A stretch of 64,000 nucleotides of DNA from Rhexocercosporidium sp. MPI-PUGE-AT-0058 (Eukaryota > Ascomycota > Leotiomycetes > Helotiales). Shown here one piece after another: positions 1-13,639 of this stretch (its first letter is position 1; every line of letters begins with the position of its first letter). The position numbers and the translations under genes were made by a program. The stretch lies in assembly GCA_020746875.1 (NCBI GenBank), contig JAGTJL010000010.1, forward strand, positions 1,364,001 through 1,428,000, in the 5' to 3' direction. The notes beneath the pieces were generated by a model that worked only from the letters and a program-made list of their open reading frames with translations, was not told where the DNA came from and did no database searches.

Positions 1-32
1 TGTAAATCATAATTCATTACCACCAATATCCT

Positions 33-2372
33 TTACCGGACACTCTTGGCTGCTTTGATGAAAGCTTGAATTTTTGCAACACTTTGCACGCCGTTCTCCT
101 CAACTCCACTGGCAGCGTCGATGCCGATGATCCTGTTGCTATAATCACCAACTGCTCGGACAGCATCTGCAACGTTATCCGCGTTCAGGCCGCCAGCCAG
201 CAAGATTCTCAACCCTCTGTCTTTTTCCAGAACGCCAGACACCAGGCTCATATCAAGTGTCTTGCCCGACCCACCAGACAGAGAGTCGAGCAGGGGAACC
301 GTGTGGTAGCCCCGCTTTCCAATGCCAGGTTCAGTTGGGTTGAAACTTCGGATGACTGGAACAGGAATCAGGTTTGCCCACTCGAGTGGCTCTTCGCCAT
401 GGAGTTGGACAATATCGAGCTCATACGCTTTTTGTAACTCAAGAACCTCCTCCAATGACTGGTTCTGGAAAACGCCAACGAGCAATGCCCGATGACTTGA
501 GATGTTTGATGCTGCATTGGCAAAAAAGTCAGACGCTTGGCTGCCAACCCTATCGCTGACCACACTTCCAGTGGTCACAAGTGTTTCATGCACCACTTTC
601 GATATGGCAACGGCGTCTTTGTAGGGAACATGTCTGCCTCTTCCGGGAACAAGAATCATGCCGATTAAGTCTGCGCCGGCTTTGATTGCTTCAACTGCGA
701 CCTCGGCTTTTCGGGTACCGCAAATCTTAACCAGAAGAGGTCCTGGTGATGACTTCAGAACTGGTTCCGAGCCACCAAGGAGCTCACGAATAAATTTTGC
801 GGTATCCGCAGCACGCATGAGTGCCTCGCCAACAAGAACAGCACCAACGCCGTTCTTCTGATATGCCTCCACATCCTCTGGACCTGATATGCCACTCAAA
901 GCGCAGACTATGGTCTCTTTTGGGACTTGATCAAGAAGTCGGCTGGTAGTATCAAGATCCACTTCAAAATTTGTAAGGTTGCGATTGTTTACGCCAATGA
1001 CTTTCGAGCCAAGCTTGACGGCAATGACTGTCTCCTCGGGTGTGTTGACTTCAACCAAAGGCTCCATGCCTAAAGACTGTGAGTAACGATATAGCCTTGT
1101 CAAAGTCACTTCATCCAACATCTTGACAATCAGGAGAACTGTATCCGCACCCGCAAGTCGGGCTTCCAAGATCTGGTACTCCTCGAAAATAAATTCCTTG
1201 CGTAGCACAGCTGGTCTGTTTGGCATTCCCTCAAGTGCTTGACGAACGGCACGCAAGTCATCAATGCTTCCTTTGAACCATTCTGGTTCCGTCAAAACTG
1301 AAATGACACTGGCGCCTGCCAAAGCATATGTCATAGCTTGGGCCGGAGCACAGGTCGCCATCGAAATGATTCCTTTGGAGGGAGACGCCCTTTTAATCTC
1401 AGCCATCAAAGAAAGAGGAAATGGTGACTTTCGAAGCCTGCTAACGAATGGTACGAGAGGAGGGGCGATATTCAGATCATAGGCAGCCTGAAGGTCTGCA
1501 GGTCGTTGGGACGGAACTTCTTTCTGCAGTGCAACAGCGGCTTTACGGTGTGCAAAAATCTTGGTCAGAATGTTTTCCTTTTTAGACCCATTCGCACCGT
1601 CGGTGACTGGTTTATTTGATTCTGCTGCCTCTTTCTGCAATCGATCATTTTCCGCCCAGGTCCCACCGCGCATTTGTAAGAAGTTCTTGAGCATGACCCG
1701 ACCTTTCTCGGTCAAGATGCTTTCTGGGTGATATTGAACACCCTCGACAACGTATTCTTTGTGCCGTATTCCCATAATGACGCCCTTGCCTCCGTCTGGA
1801 CCAGCACCGATCCAGGAAGAGACTTCGAGGCATTCTGGCAGAGTTGGGTGCGTGCCGGCCAACGAGTGGTATCGTGTTACTGGAAGGTCTTGAGGAAGGG
1901 TGGCATAGACTCCTTTCGAATCGTGGCGCAATGGTGATGTCTTTCCGTGCAGGATCTCCCCCGCAAAGCTTACATCGCCTCCCCAAAGATCAATCATGCA
2001 TTGCCTGACAGACATCAGTACCAGCCCATTGCTACTCATTCGAGCAACTCACTGTCCCATGCAGACACCCAAAATGGGTATTTTGCCTGCGAAGTACTTT
2101 ATGGCATCTCTGCTAACGCCAGAGTCCGTCTGGGGATGGCCTGGGCCAGGACTGATTACCAATTGGGTCGGTTTCAATTCGGCCAGCTCTTCAACCGTAA
2201 TGGCATCATTGCGGTAGACAGTGACTGTGGCGCCTTCTAGGACCAGATATTGGTAGATGTTCCACGAGAAAGAATCGAAGTTGTCAATGAGGACAACATT
2301 GCCCGCATTCGGGAGGGGCGGGGATGCTTCTGGTTGTTGAGGGGAGTGGTCAATCAAGTCGAGAGCTGCCAT
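33..2372 (-). CDS. trpC: Trifunctional tryptophan biosynthesis protein TrpC (GATase / IGP synthase / PRA isomerase)
   Basis: Two exons (2053..2372 and 33..2004) flank a 48 bp GTGAGT..CAG intron, giving 763 aa, the usual size for fungal TrpC. The fused enzyme supplies ammonia to anthranilate synthase, isomerises phosphoribosyl anthranilate and closes the indole ring, in the cytosol. Visible domains in order: class I glutamine amidotransferase (about 24-220) with nucleophile Cys104 in GVCMG and His199/Glu201 in QYHPES; indole-glycerol-phosphate synthase (from about 252) with the catalytic-lysine motif [10 protein letters not shown]; phosphoribosylanthranilate isomerase (from about 527) with VKICGTRK holding the catalytic Cys and a late GIDAASGVE phosphate-binding loop. 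The intron falls inside the GATase nucleophile motif (GVCMGQ/QC). I chose the Met at 2372 because family members begin there; an in-frame Met at 2432 precedes a low-complexity Asn/Phe stretch. It is divergent from NUP192. Confidence 0.97.
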
Positions 2373-2772
2373 TTTGTATTGGGTGGGCGGATTGAGGTTG
2401 AAGTTGTAATTGAAAGTGAAATTGAAGTTCAAAGTAGAAAGGATGCCGTTGTCCCAAGTTCACATCTCCAGCTCCGCGACCTTGCCTATTAAACGCCCGT
2501 TGCTCGTCTCATCTGTGTGACTCTTATTAAACTTCCATCTAACGAGGGAGGGGAGGGGTGGAAGGTTCCTTGTCCTGATAAAATTAAAGCGGGACACCAG
2601 GCTTGGGATTGGGATATAGGTACGCTTACTAATCATCAATTCTGGAGTACTGCCGCGTTCGCGCTCGTCAATTATTTCAGAGCCTCGTACCTAACGCGCC
2701 TTGCTGCAGAGCTATTCCTGCTCCACGCAAAGTAGCGACGCACAATCTGGCTTGCAGCAGAGCTGGGCAGCA
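2373..2772. promoter_or_regulatory. Divergent trpC / NUP192 promoter
   Basis: This 400 bp spacer separates two head-to-head start codons, so it must carry both promoters. A TGACTC core lies at 2518..2523, about 146 bp upstream of the trpC ATG. It matches the half site bound by the CPC1/GCN4 bZIP activator, which is known to control trpC in other ascomycetes. A single six-base match can arise by chance, so the site is only a candidate. Confidence 0.45.
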
Positions 2773-5700
2773 ATGGCACCGATCTCTGCGTCCAGCTATT
2801 TCCCGCCATTGGACAGATGTCTTAGTGGTGAAGAGCTCCTTGTGTAAGTTACCGACTTTGTTTCCTCTGCAAGAAAGCTCCTAACGCAGATACTCAGCTC
2901 TTGGAAATCGGTATTTTCTGCGGCAACCAGCAACGTGGACCTTCAAGAAGACCATACGACTGTGATCGAGAGCTTCTTGACCGACCCACAAGTCTTGGGA
3001 CTTCTAGGAAACCCCTACGCTGCGTACCCTGAACCCTCTCCAGAAACCAAAAATGCATTCGACACGAAAACCTCCGCAATCAATGTCACCCCTTCGTCGA
3101 AAGCACGATACGACATCAAAGAAATAAAGGAAGATGCGCTCTGGCTCAGCAAGGCTGCCAATATCAACGAAGTATCTGCGTTGCGGATAGTGGTGGAGGA
3201 GTGTCAGGCGCGAGCGGCTGCTCAATTACTGGGTCCTTTTTCGGAGGAAGAATTGGCAAGCATACGAGATGCTGCAGGTAATAACAGATACTCGAGTTCG
3301 ATACCTGCCGGGTTGATGTCACAGGGGGCAGATCCACGACAGATACAGAAAGATTTCGGTACGCAGGAAAGCCGGCAGAAGCGCATACTGCAAACTTATC
3401 TTTCTGAGAGAAGACATCTTCTGAAGTGTTCCGAACAAATCTTCCACCAAGTTTTCCTGGCCGCGGACGAAGACCAGAGCAATGGTGAAAGTGGACGTAA
3501 AGAGCCTGCCACTTCGCCAACCTGGCTACAACGCATGGGAATCGCTTTCCACGGAAAGCTCAATGAAGACGGTTTTGCGAGTCCCGATGAAAATCTACTG
3601 CGGTGTATCGGGGGAATCACGACGAATATGAAGAAGCTCATGACTGGCAGCGGCTGGTTTAGTGAGGATGGCGGCAGAGAGGATGTTGAATTTGACTGGA
3701 CCCGAAGCCAGATTACCGAGGCGATACATTCGATGGAGCTTATGTGGCAGTTCATTGTATACTACTGCCATAAGCCTTGCTCGTCTGAGGTAGTTCTGGC
3801 CTGGTTTCGGTTTCAGCAAGACTATGGCTTTTTCAACAGCCTTGAACTGGTTAGTCTACCTTTCTTCCAACCGTAAAGTTTGCTAATAATTTCTCCAGGA
3901 GGATCCTTCAATTCAGGAATTGTTCTCTGCCTTGCAATCGATTTCGATCATTCTCTCCGTATCAATTATCGGGCTTGATACGGCTGTGCTATATTTGAAC
4001 AATCCAGAAATTGTAGGAGTCTCGCTCAATGCGCCAGCAAAGGATATCTACATGCGCAATACTCAGACGTTGATTGATGTCACCAACATTTTAGTGCAGG
4101 CTGCGGACAATCGCTTCCATACTGCAAGCCCTACTATTCTTGCCTGGACTGTCATTCTCCAAACGATGACAGATCGTATGATTGCCCAAGAGGCACTCGA
4201 CTTTTCTGCAAATGATCGAGCATCATCCGTTGACTCGAATGCTACTCTAGGATCTGATCCATACAAGGAAGCTTTAGAACAAATCAACGATATTCTCGAA
4301 GAAGATGTTATCGACTACCTTGCTCGCAGCGCCATCGATTCATGCCAAGTCTTCGACGTTCTTTCTTCACTCTCCTCACGACTTGGCAATACCACCCACG
4401 CTTTCTTTTCAAATCTCGTCGGCTCCCAGATGCGCGGCACCATTTTGGTTCTTATTAGGAACAGTGCCCGCGTTGGGTATAATGCGGAAACTGTTGGCGC
4501 CTCTGTCATGGCAATAACCAGCGGGCAAAATTACTGGGACGTTTTAGATTCAGGTGTCATTTCATATGCTGGCGATCCAGTGACGAACTTCTGGGACGAT
4601 TTAGTTCTCAAAGCCGTATTCTTGCAGAACGCTGTATTGAGATACCCATTCGAGTCGATGCCCTTCTTGCAGATGCTCCGCGCGCTAGCTTGTCGCTCAT
4701 CAAGTCATGTACCAGACATCGAAGTCGATACGTACGACCCAAAATCTGTTGTGGAAATCCTCACAGCGATGCCATCCTTTACCTACGCTCTACCGCCGAA
4801 CTTCCAGGATTATGAGACAACACAAGAGGAAGAAAACAATAATAGTATACGGCTAACGAAGGACATACATTTGTTTGTGCCCCGGTCTTACACTTTAAGA
4901 AGTCAGTCGAGTCAGTCTTCGTCGTTGATATCTCAAAACGCAGACTTCTGCATAACTGCTGGTACCGTAGGACGAATGATTTCCGAGACAGAAAAGGTGG
5001 TTTACTGGTCTCATCAATACTCTGGATTCGCATATCTGGGTAAGCTACTGGAAACGTTTCTTGCGGCGAGCGATCTTGTTGACGCTGTTACTGGATTGCC
5101 TGCCGATCGGGACTCTGTAAGCGAGATGATTGAAATATTCGCCATGCTTCTTGTGAACATCGCTTCTTCTGCCGAGACCGATGAGGATTCGTTCGAGCAG
5201 GCTGCGGACGTACTGGAGAAAGCAGGCTCGGGCTTGAGTCATGACCGGGATATTATTGGTGTTATATTCGACATTTTTCAAGAAGAATTGCAAAACCAAT
5301 CTGCTAGCTCTGGGGCTGACGTACCAGTGGACATTCTTGTCAGCTGTGTACACTTCATCCACGCACTGATTCCGCTCTACCCAGGGAGAGTCTGGCCCCT
5401 TTTGTCTCATAGCGGACTCCTTGACTTGGGCAGAGGCGGTGGAAAACTACCTATCATTGTTGAAGGTGTTGAACTTCTCTCCGGCAGATACGATCTACTT
5501 ATATCTTGCTGTCGCTTGTTCGACTCGCTAGTTGAGGACTTCGCTACCAATGCAATGAAAAGGAGAAGCAATACCCGGCCCTCCATATCCAGGTTCAGCA
5601 GCGCCCGTCTTCAGTCTTCTCGTAGCCAACATCGCGATATTTCAACCGGAATTCCAGAGAATACGCTTTCGAAGATCATGTTCTCATTCGCCCGTTACTT

Positions 5701-8582
5701 GGTTGAAGTTCTAGAAAGCTCGCGAACGTGGAAGTACAATTCACAGGATGATCGCCGGCGCATTGGCAAGATTATTGGGAATTCATTCCACAAGATCTTG
5801 AAGTACGCCTTTGGAATTGAGGCAGGAGGGGGGCTTGATCGAATGGAAATCGTTGATGAGCCTAATTTCGAAAAGGCTTTGGTTCCGTTTTCGTCAAGGG
5901 CCGAGCAAATCAGAGAGACCCAAAGTGAAAAGCGGACGAAAGTTATGCAAGCTTTGATGTTGGCCGCATCCCACATTGTAGAAAGTTTCCTATCGACCTC
6001 CTCTGGTACCCTTAGATTCCAGCCACTCTTGCGGGCATACTTCGATGGCCTGGAAACCCCCGAAAATACGGTGTTCTTGAATATGCTTGATCTATGCACA
6101 GGCCAAGTCGGCACGATACTCTCCTTATCACAAACACTTCTTCAAGTCAAAACTTTGCTCGGTCTGCCACCTTCTCAACTCGAGGCACAGATGTTCCGAT
6201 CGTCTTCTCTCATCGCTCGCTTGTATGCTGCAAATGACACGTACAAGACCAAAGTAGTGGGTTTGTTCGAAGCTCTGGTTGTTACTGCTTCAGGTGATGA
6301 GACCTCTGAGCCACCCTCTCTTCTTGGACACCTCGGCCCACAGACCGCCAAGAATTTTCTCCATTGCCTTTCGGATCTCGATAAACCACTGTCGCGGCAA
6401 GTAAACCTGACCACAATCTGGCATTTCCTGTCCATGATTATGAGTAGCCGGCAGCAATGGTTTGCTAATTACCTTCTTACTGGGAAGACACCAAGGGATG
6501 CCATGAAAGTCAAGTCCGGTGCGAAGGAACTGGTCACTTTAGACAAGCCTCTTCTCGTCACAGCACTCGATGCTCTTTCCAACATCAATGAGTTGCCAAA
6601 GCCTGCATCACTCGCTATGCTCGAGTTTGTTGCTCTGGCGCAAAACTTTTGGCCCTGGACGGTCTGTAATTCACCACAATACAACAGCTTCATCGACTCG
6701 ATGCAGGATTTTGTAGGGAAACTGAAGCCACTCGGACAATCAAAAGAATCGTTGGATGCACTCGTCGAAGATTGCTATCAGACTCGCATTTCAGCATACA
6801 TTGCAGAGATTCTGGCCATGCATCTCTTCCACTCACGGCAGATGGGAGTTTCTGTACCCCTGAAACCGCTGATTGAGAATCTTGCATACTTCAAGAGATT
6901 TGCTGCTGCAGTCCCAGATTACAATCAGCCTCTCCACAGCCTGCTGAAGAAGAACTTTGAAGCACGATACCCTGGTTGCACCGTGGGAGATTTGAAGCGG
7001 ACTCCATTGGAAAGCCGTCAACTTGGCACTGGATACTTTTACGATATATCGCTTGCGGACCGAATGTTGTCACTTGACCAGGGCTGGAATGGAGTAAAAG
7101 GGGACGGGCTTCGGGGCGATGTCCGGAGGGCCAACATCAACCTGTCGCTCGTTGATGCTCAAATTGTAAGCGCCAGCATTTCGCCTGTTACGACCGATGA
7201 CTAACGTGTTCTAGGCACTTTTCCACAGTTGGAAGTATCTCTCAATTGAACTCAGCAGTAACATATCAACGGAGCCGGAGGCGCAAAAGCTACTGTCAGC
7301 CGTGGTTACCAATTGCCTCATCGCCAATGGGCAAAGTCAACCGCCAGAGGAAATTTTCTCCACGTTATCCCAAACACGTGCGGACTTTGCCCTTGTACTG
7401 GGTCAACGCTTGGTCCAGGCAAAGTCTTCCATCCCCGAAATGCAATCCCTTCTGCCTACAGTCTGGAAAACAATTGAGAATCTGCGAGGATCATTCGATA
7501 AGCCACTATTTGAAGATGATATCTTCTATTACAGATCATTATTGAAGCTGCTCTTTCTAGCCATCCGTGTCCAAACCGAAGGCTCGTCAAATCAAAGCCA
7601 GAATTTGCGAGCCTCAACTCGAGCAACTCAACCCGCCGCCATCCCGACTATTCTCACAATTTTAGAACGCGTGGTTGCGAAAGGTCTCCGTGAGCTTGCT
7701 ACTTCAATCCACGACTCTCCAGCGGATTCATCGCCAGAAGATCTTGCTCTCATCACAGGAATTTTACAGTCATGTCTCCGCATTCCTGGCATAGAGCTTA
7801 ATCATGGTCAGATTATGACAATCATGGTCAACAGCTCAGCTCCACTTTTGGCTGTCAAGCTCTTCTCATGGGCGGAGACCCTCACAATCGACGGCGATCC
7901 CATCTACGGAGAGCTAAGCATTCTTTTCCTCCTTGAGCTTTCAAGTATGCCTCCTATGGCGGAACAATTGGCACTCAGTGGCATTCTCAGCCAAGTCTAC
8001 TCCGCCAGTATCACATCGTATTTCCGACGTCCTGGTGTGAGTCCTTTTGCCGAAAGTGCTGGCCTGCAGCGCTGTTACAGCATCTGGGCTCGCGGGATCC
8101 TGCCACTGCTTCTCAACCTTCTTGATGCAGTCCAGTCATCGATCGCAATCGAAGTTGCCCAATTCCTCAATCAGTTCCCTCTCATGCTTGCACAAAGTGA
8201 ACAGGCCTTTGATGCTCCGGAAACAGATCGCATCATTCCAAAGGGACAGACGAAGTACATCACTGCGACTATCTGCTCCGAGGTCCACTCGATGTCGTTG
8301 CTGATCTACATCTTGACTGGATTCAGGGAGGCTTTGGTCTCCACGATGGATATCCCGGAAGTGAAATGGGACGCAGCCGGCGTATTAGAAAACGTGTTGT
8401 TCTGGCTCCAGCCAAGCTCTAGCTCCCTTCTGAGGAATCGCATCTTACCTATGGGCGAGCGGGAGGTAGAGTCGGTTCAGAAGGCGAGGCGTGCAGGGAA
8501 GTCGGTGAGCACTTTGGAAATGAAGATCTTAGCGGAGTTGAACGGGATTCGGGACGTGCTCGGCAGTGTGGATAGCTCTTGA
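2773..8582 (+). CDS. NUP192: Inner-ring nucleoporin Nup192 (Nup205 family)
   Basis: Four exons (2773..2843, 2898..3849, 3899..7165, 7215..8582) splice in phase to 1885 aa, close to the 1700-1850 aa usual for fungal Nup192. The protein is a long alpha-helical solenoid scaffold of the inner ring of the nuclear pore, where it partners Nup93/Nic96. No catalytic motif is expected. Recognition rests on family-like stretches, for example the helical segment with RRHLLKCSEQIF, the QQDYGFFNSLE junction, RYPFESMPFLQMLRALA and the acidic QEEENNNSIRLTKDIHLFVP loop. Introns are 54, 49 and 49 bp; at least two have a CTAAC branch box. A competing acceptor at 2889 in intron 1 leads to an early stop, so 2897 is used. 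The start ATG gives MAPISASSYFPPLD, a plausible N-terminus. Confidence 0.92.
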
Positions 8583-10701
8583 GCAAAGCGAGATGCAGAA
8601 ATGGAAGGCATCGACGGCGTTTAGGATTAGCTGGCGTCAGAAAAGGTCAAGACAAGGGCTTGGTTGTATTATGTTTGAAATGTATTTAGATATGTTAGCG
8701 TGATCGCAAGTGAGGTAGATACCAGGAAATGAATAAAATTCACCTTCAAAGATTTCAGAAGTTAATTTGTGAGTGTAATATCGTGCAAGGATTCGAAAGC
8801 CGATATCCTCGATCTGGATATAAGATCCTGATGTCTTCAATGGAAGCTTCCCAGGCTACCATCATCCCGGCGTGCTTCACAAATTTTTCTCGAGTCAATT
8901 TTAAACTTCTCAGTATTGACTGTTCAGAGCATTTTAGATTTGATTATTTAAACTTGGTCCGTAGGTCCCAATTAACGCCAGTACTCAGTGAGTTGGAATC
9001 GGGATTACAGCTAAGAACAAGATGTATCTCCCACTGGTCCAGCTCATAACCTCGGTGATATACGTAGGTCACCTAGAGTAAAGATACGAGCAGTGTGTTT
9101 GCTAGAAATAATACCCTCCTTTTCTATGATTCTGCTGTTTCGAGAGTACTAGAGGATGTGATAAACGCCTTCACTTTTGCCTCGCAGGGCGATTAGTTTT
9201 TGAGAAAGAAGGAAAGGAGCACATTGTCTTGAGTCTCATGAACTTGATCGTCCGTTATCAAGAGGTGGATATTTTTCATCATCTAATGACTTATTCTGGG
9301 TTATTTGGAAATAATTCAGTGCATCCCTGGTTTCAAAAGGCTTAAAATCTAGACCTTCTGTATCTCTTAGTCTGCAATATCACTTAACTTGTGGCCTGAT
9401 CTGAATTCAAGGTCAGCTTCTTGACTTTGTATCTTGCTATATTATGCTCAAGATAAGTCTGGCCATGCAATATTACCATTGATAGCTCACGACACGTACT
9501 GTAGACGGGGACCTCATTATCTTTCTAGATCTGAGTGGTAAGGGTAGCTCCATTTCTAGACTTATCTACCAATTTTTTACGCTTCGTTTTCAACAACAAT
9601 TCCAGTCATTTCAATGGAACCATTGCTTGCGAATAGCGTTCTCTAGCAATGAGCTTGGAGCGGTTTCTAATTTGACCACGGGTTATTAGGTCACCAATTT
9701 AGAGCCTAGATTTAATCTTACATACACTTCTACCTCAATAGCGATGTCGTGTAAAGAAACTTCCTTTATGGATTTTGTGTTTGCTGCAGAATCCAATGTT
9801 ACTGTTCTGAGCTTGGGATATGCATCTCGAATACTGGCAATATGATGTATCAGTTTGGCCTGGAAGTATGAGCTACGTAAAGGATCGAAACTCGTGCCTA
9901 CATCTGTTTTATTTTCTCAATGTTCCCATATCATAATAGCTGGCAACTAAGAGAAATCCAAAGAACAAGGGGCAGGGCTTCGAGCACTTACAGCATTGCC
10001 TAGCTACGTCTTACGCCTTAGCTTGAGTTATGTTTGGGCATTGTTGAAAGCCGTGCGGTGTGCTAACAAGCAGTTCCATTCTCAACTACTCCGTTCGAGT
10101 TCCCTTGGGCATATCGAGGACTTGTACAAGGTATTCCCACGGCGAAAGTGTCAGGTGGGAAGTTGGAGAGCATGCCCTCACATCGCGGTGTCCATTCGCC
10201 ACGAAATGACTTCAAAGGAACCTTGAATATTCAATTTATCTCCGTCATCGGCCCTAACTCCTTCAAGTACCATAAGGCTGCGAACTTAGGCAAGCACGAG
10301 TCCAATTTTCGTCGCGCTAGGCCAGGGTAAACAAAAACCAGTTAAGCGAGAAGTACAAAATGCCGCATCTCCTCGATCGTGTTGACCTTTCCTTACTCCT
10401 TGAAACAACAACACCAACTTCGACTCCAACCACGTCGAAAATAACATAGCTTTCCCAACTTGGTCTTGTACCGATCGTCTGCTGTCTCTCGTCGTGTAAG
10501 TTCATTGCCTTCCTCGTCGCCTTGTCGCGGTGTCGCTAATCTTTGTTATTGTCCAGATCGATCCTATTGTGCGCGCCTCCGCCTGCAGCTAATCCCGAAT
10601 TCACCTTCGCGTGTCTTCGAATAATCGCGTCATTAGCAATCGCAATCGGGCACACGTCAAGGTATGACCCCCACCTGACCTCAACATTATACCTCGCTAA
10701 C
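8583..10701. other. Non-coding stretch between NUP192 and the 2EXR gene
   Basis: About 2.1 kb, noticeably more A+T-rich than its flanks. Only short scattered open frames exist on either strand, and none resembles a known protein. I see no terminal repeats, tRNA or transposase remnant. The first few hundred bases probably hold the NUP192 3' UTR, and the last few hundred (CT-rich, from about 10.4 kb) the leader of the next gene. Confidence 0.5.
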
Positions 10702-11805
10702 ATGACGGTAGTTAACCCAGCCTCCGAAAGAAATCCTATTGGTTCAGTGAAAATGCCACCAATCACTAGGTACGTACTCAACTTATTTCTGTGAGACTAT
10801 GCTGACTTCCAAAGGTCCCGTGCTACACCTCCTCCGAAGAAGACCAAGGTCATCCTCACAACGAAGGCTCGCCCAAGGTTGATGTGCAAGCTCCCTCTCG
10901 AGTTGCGCGAGATGGTTTACATTTATCTTCTCTGTAAGTTCTTCCATATGCTCGATTCTTCTCTTGATATATCGTAGATTTTATTGCTAACAAAAGTCGT
11001 CCTTCCAGGCCCCCGTACAATCGAAGTCAAATTCATGTCCAAGGAAGAAGCCGAAGCCCACGCCCAAGCCATCCTGAACGCCCGATCCAACGTCACCAGT
11101 CTCTCCAAAAACGATATCAAAGCCTCCAAATCAAAGTATCTCGTCCTCGACGAAGATTCTATTGACACCGATTTCCGCCCAGCTAAGAGAACCCCTGTCC
11201 AAAACTTCAAACTCGTCAACACCTCCAAGAACAGGCTTGTCCTCCACGCCATCAACCAAGAAACCCGCGACTTCGCCCTCAAGCGTTACAACCACATCTT
11301 CAAGACCAATTCATCATTCACCGGCTTTCTGTTCAACTTCGATTTGGATATTCTTGCCTTCACGACCCATGTGAACAGCAGTGCCAACGAGAGAAAGTAC
11401 CAATTCGTCGACCGAAAGAGTTTTCAAGCCGACATTGCCCGGATCCAGAACCTGGCCTACCTCTTCGACTGCCACTACAAGGAGTTAGACAAGGTCCACC
11501 GAGGAACCCCTAATGCACGATACTTCGTGACCCGCTTCCCAGCTCTCAAGAAGGTGATCATTACCCTCCCTCTGGAGCATTTAGACCAGTGCAATTCTTG
11601 TAAGGGTGGTGACTACGATGAGGACAGCCATGCTGCCATCAAGGCAAACGGATACATTAACCATGCGCATAGCCACTTCCAGGAGCTGAAGCAGAAGCTG
11701 AAAGATGCAGGTATCGAGTGGGTTATCCCAGAGCTTACCTACCAGACATACTGCTTCCGACAAAAATGGCCCCTGGTGCTTCGGGATCTCAAGAAGTCAT
11801 CCTGA
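10702..11805 (+). CDS. 2EXR / F-box-like domain protein
   Basis: Three exons: 10702..10769, 10815..10933 and 11009..11805, encoding 327 aa. After a basic, proline-rich N-terminus the protein has KLPLELREMVYIYLL (about 48-62) followed by the PRTIEV strand. This is the arrangement of the fungal 2EXR/F-box-like domain (LPxELRxxIWxxALPGPRxxEV). The domain is common in large lineage-expanded families, and its function is mostly unknown. The remaining 250 residues are mixed helix/strand with a CNSC pair and no motif I recognise. Intron 2 has two in-phase acceptors: CAG ending at 11008 (used here) and AAAG ending at 10996, which adds four residues and restores the PGPR motif. Another in-frame Met exists at residue 18. 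It has no operon-like partner and is isolated by long spacers on both sides. Confidence 0.75.
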
Positions 11806-12705
11806 TCGCAGCTTTCCAAGTTCCCTTTCGTCGGTTTCTTGATGCTGTTTACTGACGGGCCTGGTACAGATCTTACCTCGTACAACATATGGCATACACG
11901 TGTCATCGTTGCCACCTGAGTCTAGGGCAGATGTTCTCAAGATGGCATACTTAGTTTGTCCTGCTGAGTATCTTCTTCATGTCTCCCCCAAAAATATGCC
12001 CAGTTCGCTCGAGTCTATTACTCTCCACTTTTCAAGACACCCCATCAAGACTTCTTCTCAACTTAATGTCTTCACATCCTCCCTCCTCTTCTCGACCACT
12101 CAAATCACCTACCGTGCAGGAGCGACTCAAGTGAAAGAGAGCAAGCGATCTTCTCCCATCAAACAAACATGTCGCCCAAAAAGAGAAAGTCATATTTCCC
12201 GCTCTCACTGGTACTATACACCCAGAATGCCCCTTTTACCATTCTTGTCAATCTTCCTCTCGCTTTTCTCAGATCCTGAGGCCAGAGCGGAGGAATAATG
12301 TTTGTCAGAAAGAGTACATTTTCTTCGGTCTTCTGGGTTTCCAACCAGCTTAATGGTAGGGAGGTGTGTTTGTTAGATTAGATAGGTGAATGGGGTGTTG
12401 GGAGGAGGGGAATGAAAAGCATCAAAAAAAAACCCCCCCTGCGTCCTTGATTTGATTTGATGCTATGGAAGTGACGTGACCTTAACCTCTGTTCAGGCTT
12501 GAGATCTTATTAAATAACTACAGTCTACCATTCCTCTACCTCGCAGTAGAGCTAAAAGCTATTTATGTAGTAGCATCATCAGATTTTGTCGGATGGTCAT
12601 GGTTCCCATTACTCATTACTCATCAGTCAACAGCGCCTTCTCATTTCGTCGTTACCAGACTATCAACTTGGATTGCTGACGTAGGATTCATACATATCGT
12701 TACTG

Positions 12706-12725
12706 TACTTTACTTTACTTTACTT
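12706..12725. repeat. (TACTT)4 microsatellite
   Basis: Four perfect copies of a 5 bp unit, preceded by one imperfect copy (TACTG). Confidence 0.9.
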
Positions 12726-13112
12726 TATTCAGCAGTGCAGAGAGATATTCATTCCATCCAGCTATCCCGAAAGGGTGCTCGAAAGCTTGGGTTAAGGCAT
12801 GGAAGATGGGTGGTTGGAGGGCGGGATTGTCATTGTTGGTGGTGAGGTATGGGCTGTGGAGGAGGGTGATAGATGGATAGATAGATAGAGAGAGAGATAG
12901 ATACCTCGGTCTGAGTACTACAGTACAGTGCGTAGAGATAACTCATAAAGTTACTAGGGTTCTGTGATAATGTAGGTCGTTCTATTGGAAGGCTAGCTTC
13001 TAGTTAGGAGGGGTTCGAATAAAGAGGGCACTGAAGTGCTGGATGTGGCTGATCATTATGCTTGCACTTGTATTTTTCACAACCTCTCAGAGTTCGTGAA
13101 CTAGGTACTGAT

Positions 13113-13132
13113 GTTTTGTTTTGTTTTGTTTT
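13113..13132. repeat. (GTTTT)4 microsatellite
   Basis: Four perfect copies of a 5 bp unit in non-coding DNA. Confidence 0.9.
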
Positions 13133-13639
13133 GCTGCTTGAAGAGGAACTAATCTAAATCGATTGTAAGGCTTGATTGATTCGGAAGAATGGTTAGAGAA
13201 GGCTGAGAATGTACACCCTCACCGCTCTCCTGCTTAAATAGACGGCTCCTCCCGCGTCCTTGAGGCTGTCCAATGTCGTCGAAGTGTACTAACTAACACG
13301 TGATGCTCAAGCCATGACAATTCTAGGTTTTTTTTTTGGGAACGCCTTGAAATCCTTCAAGCCTCTCTCTCTCTCTCCTTCTTGGAGGACGGCGGTAGTC
13401 GCACATCTGCTCTGCCGCAGATGCCAACTGTCACTCGCTCTGCTTTGCTTGGCATTAATGCCTTTCCCCCATTCTCAGGATGTTTTGGAGAAGGCTCTAG
13501 CTGGCAGCGGCTGGAAGGCTGGAAGTAAGACACCTCCTGTCTTGTCTGCTGGCACAACTCGGCTCTCAGCCTCCGCTTGCGCTTGGGGTCGAGGGAGTGA
13601 CCACCATAGCACTTTTTCGCACACTGCTTGCACAATCAC

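Noticed and set aside
8583..10701. A+T-rich stretch as a possible RIP-mutated transposon
   Set aside because: No terminal repeats, target duplication or transposase-like wording in any frame; composition alone is not enough.
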